Below the pieces are notes generated by a model. The model saw only the letters and a list, made by a program, of their open reading frames with translations. It was not told the origin of the DNA and did no database searches. From [Clostridium] celerecrescens 18A (lineage in GTDB: Bacteria; Bacillota; Clostridia; Lachnospirales; Lachnospiraceae): DNA of 64,000 nt. The stretch lies in assembly GCF_002797975.1 (NCBI RefSeq), contig NZ_PGET01000001.1:1984001-2048000 (forward strand), written 5' to 3'. Made by a program: the position numbers and the translations under genes. Of this stretch, positions 63,548-64,000 are shown in pieces. How positions within the stretch are numbered: position 1 is the first letter of the stretch; each line of letters begins with the position of its first letter.

Positions 63548-64000
63548 TTATTTATACAGACATGGCGCTACTTCTGCTGTGTCCATATTGGAGGCGTCGT
63601 ACCATAGACAGCCTGTGTCTATATCGTTAACCGGTTGCCCGGTTGCCGCCTTTGCTGCCAGCATAACCGCCTGATATCCGATTTGTACCGGATTCTGGGT
63701 AATGGAGCCTGCCAGGATCCCGTTCTTTACGGCGTCAAGCTGAATGGAGCCGGAATCAAAGCCTACACCGATCACTTTATCCGATCCCAGCTTCTGAAGG
63801 CTTTCATTGGCAGTTACCAAATTCTTTGCAGTAAACTCATTTGAAGCATAAATGGCAATGAGATCGTTCTTATTTAACAACGTGCTGGCCACAATAACGC
63901 AGGATGCGTCATCCACGGTTGCCGGAATTCCCACATCAATAATCACCTTTGCCCCATCAGCCTTTACGTTGTACTTGTCATGTCCTTCCACCGCACAGTT
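63548..64000 (-). CDS. Periplasmic-binding-type sugar-binding protein, C-terminal part
   Basis: About 150 residues of the C-terminal lobe of a Peripla_BP_4 (RbsB-like) protein, entering from the right edge; the frame is open to base 64000. IYASNEFTAKNLVTANESLQ, KVIGVGFDSGSIQLDAVKNG and ITQNPVQIGYQAVMLAAKAA are the typical strands and hinge helices (GFDSG, QNP..G). It is an ABC sugar importer's binding protein or a related sensor. The start, signal peptide and partners are outside the window. Confidence 0.88.
   Translation of the reverse strand, partial: NCAVEGHDKYNVKADGAKVIIDVGIPATVDDASCVIVASTLLNKNDLIAIYASNEFTAKNLVTANESLQKLGSDKVIGVGFDSGSIQLDAVKNGILAGSITQNPVQIGYQAVMLAAKAATGQPVNDIDTGCLWYDASNMDTAEVAPCLYK

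Overview
The window looks like chromosome of an anaerobic, gut- or sediment-type Lachnospiraceae bacterium (Lacrimispora/Enterocloster-like Clostridia). The reasons are strong AGGAGG-type ribosome binding sites, moderate GC with AT-rich intergenic DNA, many sugar-uptake operons each with its own regulator, YesMN-type two-component regulation, and a Dha/Glp glycerol locus with flavoprotein dehydrogenases typical of clostridia. No rRNA, tRNA, CRISPR array, prophage or intact insertion sequence was seen. Almost everything before 45.5 kb is on the minus strand, so operons read from right to left.

Layout. 1-9.2 kb: YesMN two-component system, then a sugar ABC transporter (binding protein, two permeases) and two FAD-dependent oxidoreductases, the last running off the left edge. 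9.4-14.7 kb: mannose-family PTS (fused IIAB, IIC, IID) with a SIS-domain protein, a CutC-like protein and an RpiR regulator. 15-26.7 kb: an enlarged fructoselysine (Amadori product) locus: FrlA permease, FrlB deglycase, FrlC epimerase plus a paralogue, two FrlD-type kinases, two GntR/UTRA regulators, a YjbQ-family protein and two amidohydrolases. 26.7-28.3 kb: a metY relic and an EcsC-family gene. 28.3-37.1 kb: one long glycerol operon (glpP, glpK, glpF, three dehydrogenase/redox genes, a 67-residue repeat peptide, dhaK, dhaL, dhaM) behind one promoter and an antitermination-type leader. 37.2-45.4 kb: an AhpF-N-like thioredoxin protein, then a PRD regulator, fructose-family PTS, two aminopeptidases and a PatB/MalY aminotransferase, resembling the fry/ypd and frv neighbourhoods of enterobacteria. 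45.6-50.8 kb: poorly characterised genes, including a BNR-repeat membrane protein and a YARHG-domain membrane protein.

51.0-54.0 kb is the most distinctive stretch. It is a two-gene ribosome-protection operon, an Lsa-type ABC-F ATPase followed by a Cfr-type 23S rRNA methyltransferase. Each gene is preceded by its own 26-codon leader peptide. The two leaders align without gaps and have the same set of competing RNA stems, and a very strong intrinsic terminator lies upstream of the first leader. A decayed fragment of a second cfr-type 3' end lies 36 kb away, at 14.96-15.04 kb.

54.2-64 kb is looser: a P-type ATPase, a CYP152-type peroxygenase P450 (unexpected in an anaerobe), GNAT and VOC enzymes, a VanW-family protein, and several gene relics (response regulator, MFS transporter tail, motA fragment, unidentified tails). 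It ends in a sugar-binding protein cut by the right edge.

All functions are inferred from sequence reading alone; no database search was run. Where a start codon was moved from the longest open frame, the ribosome binding site that decided it is stated.
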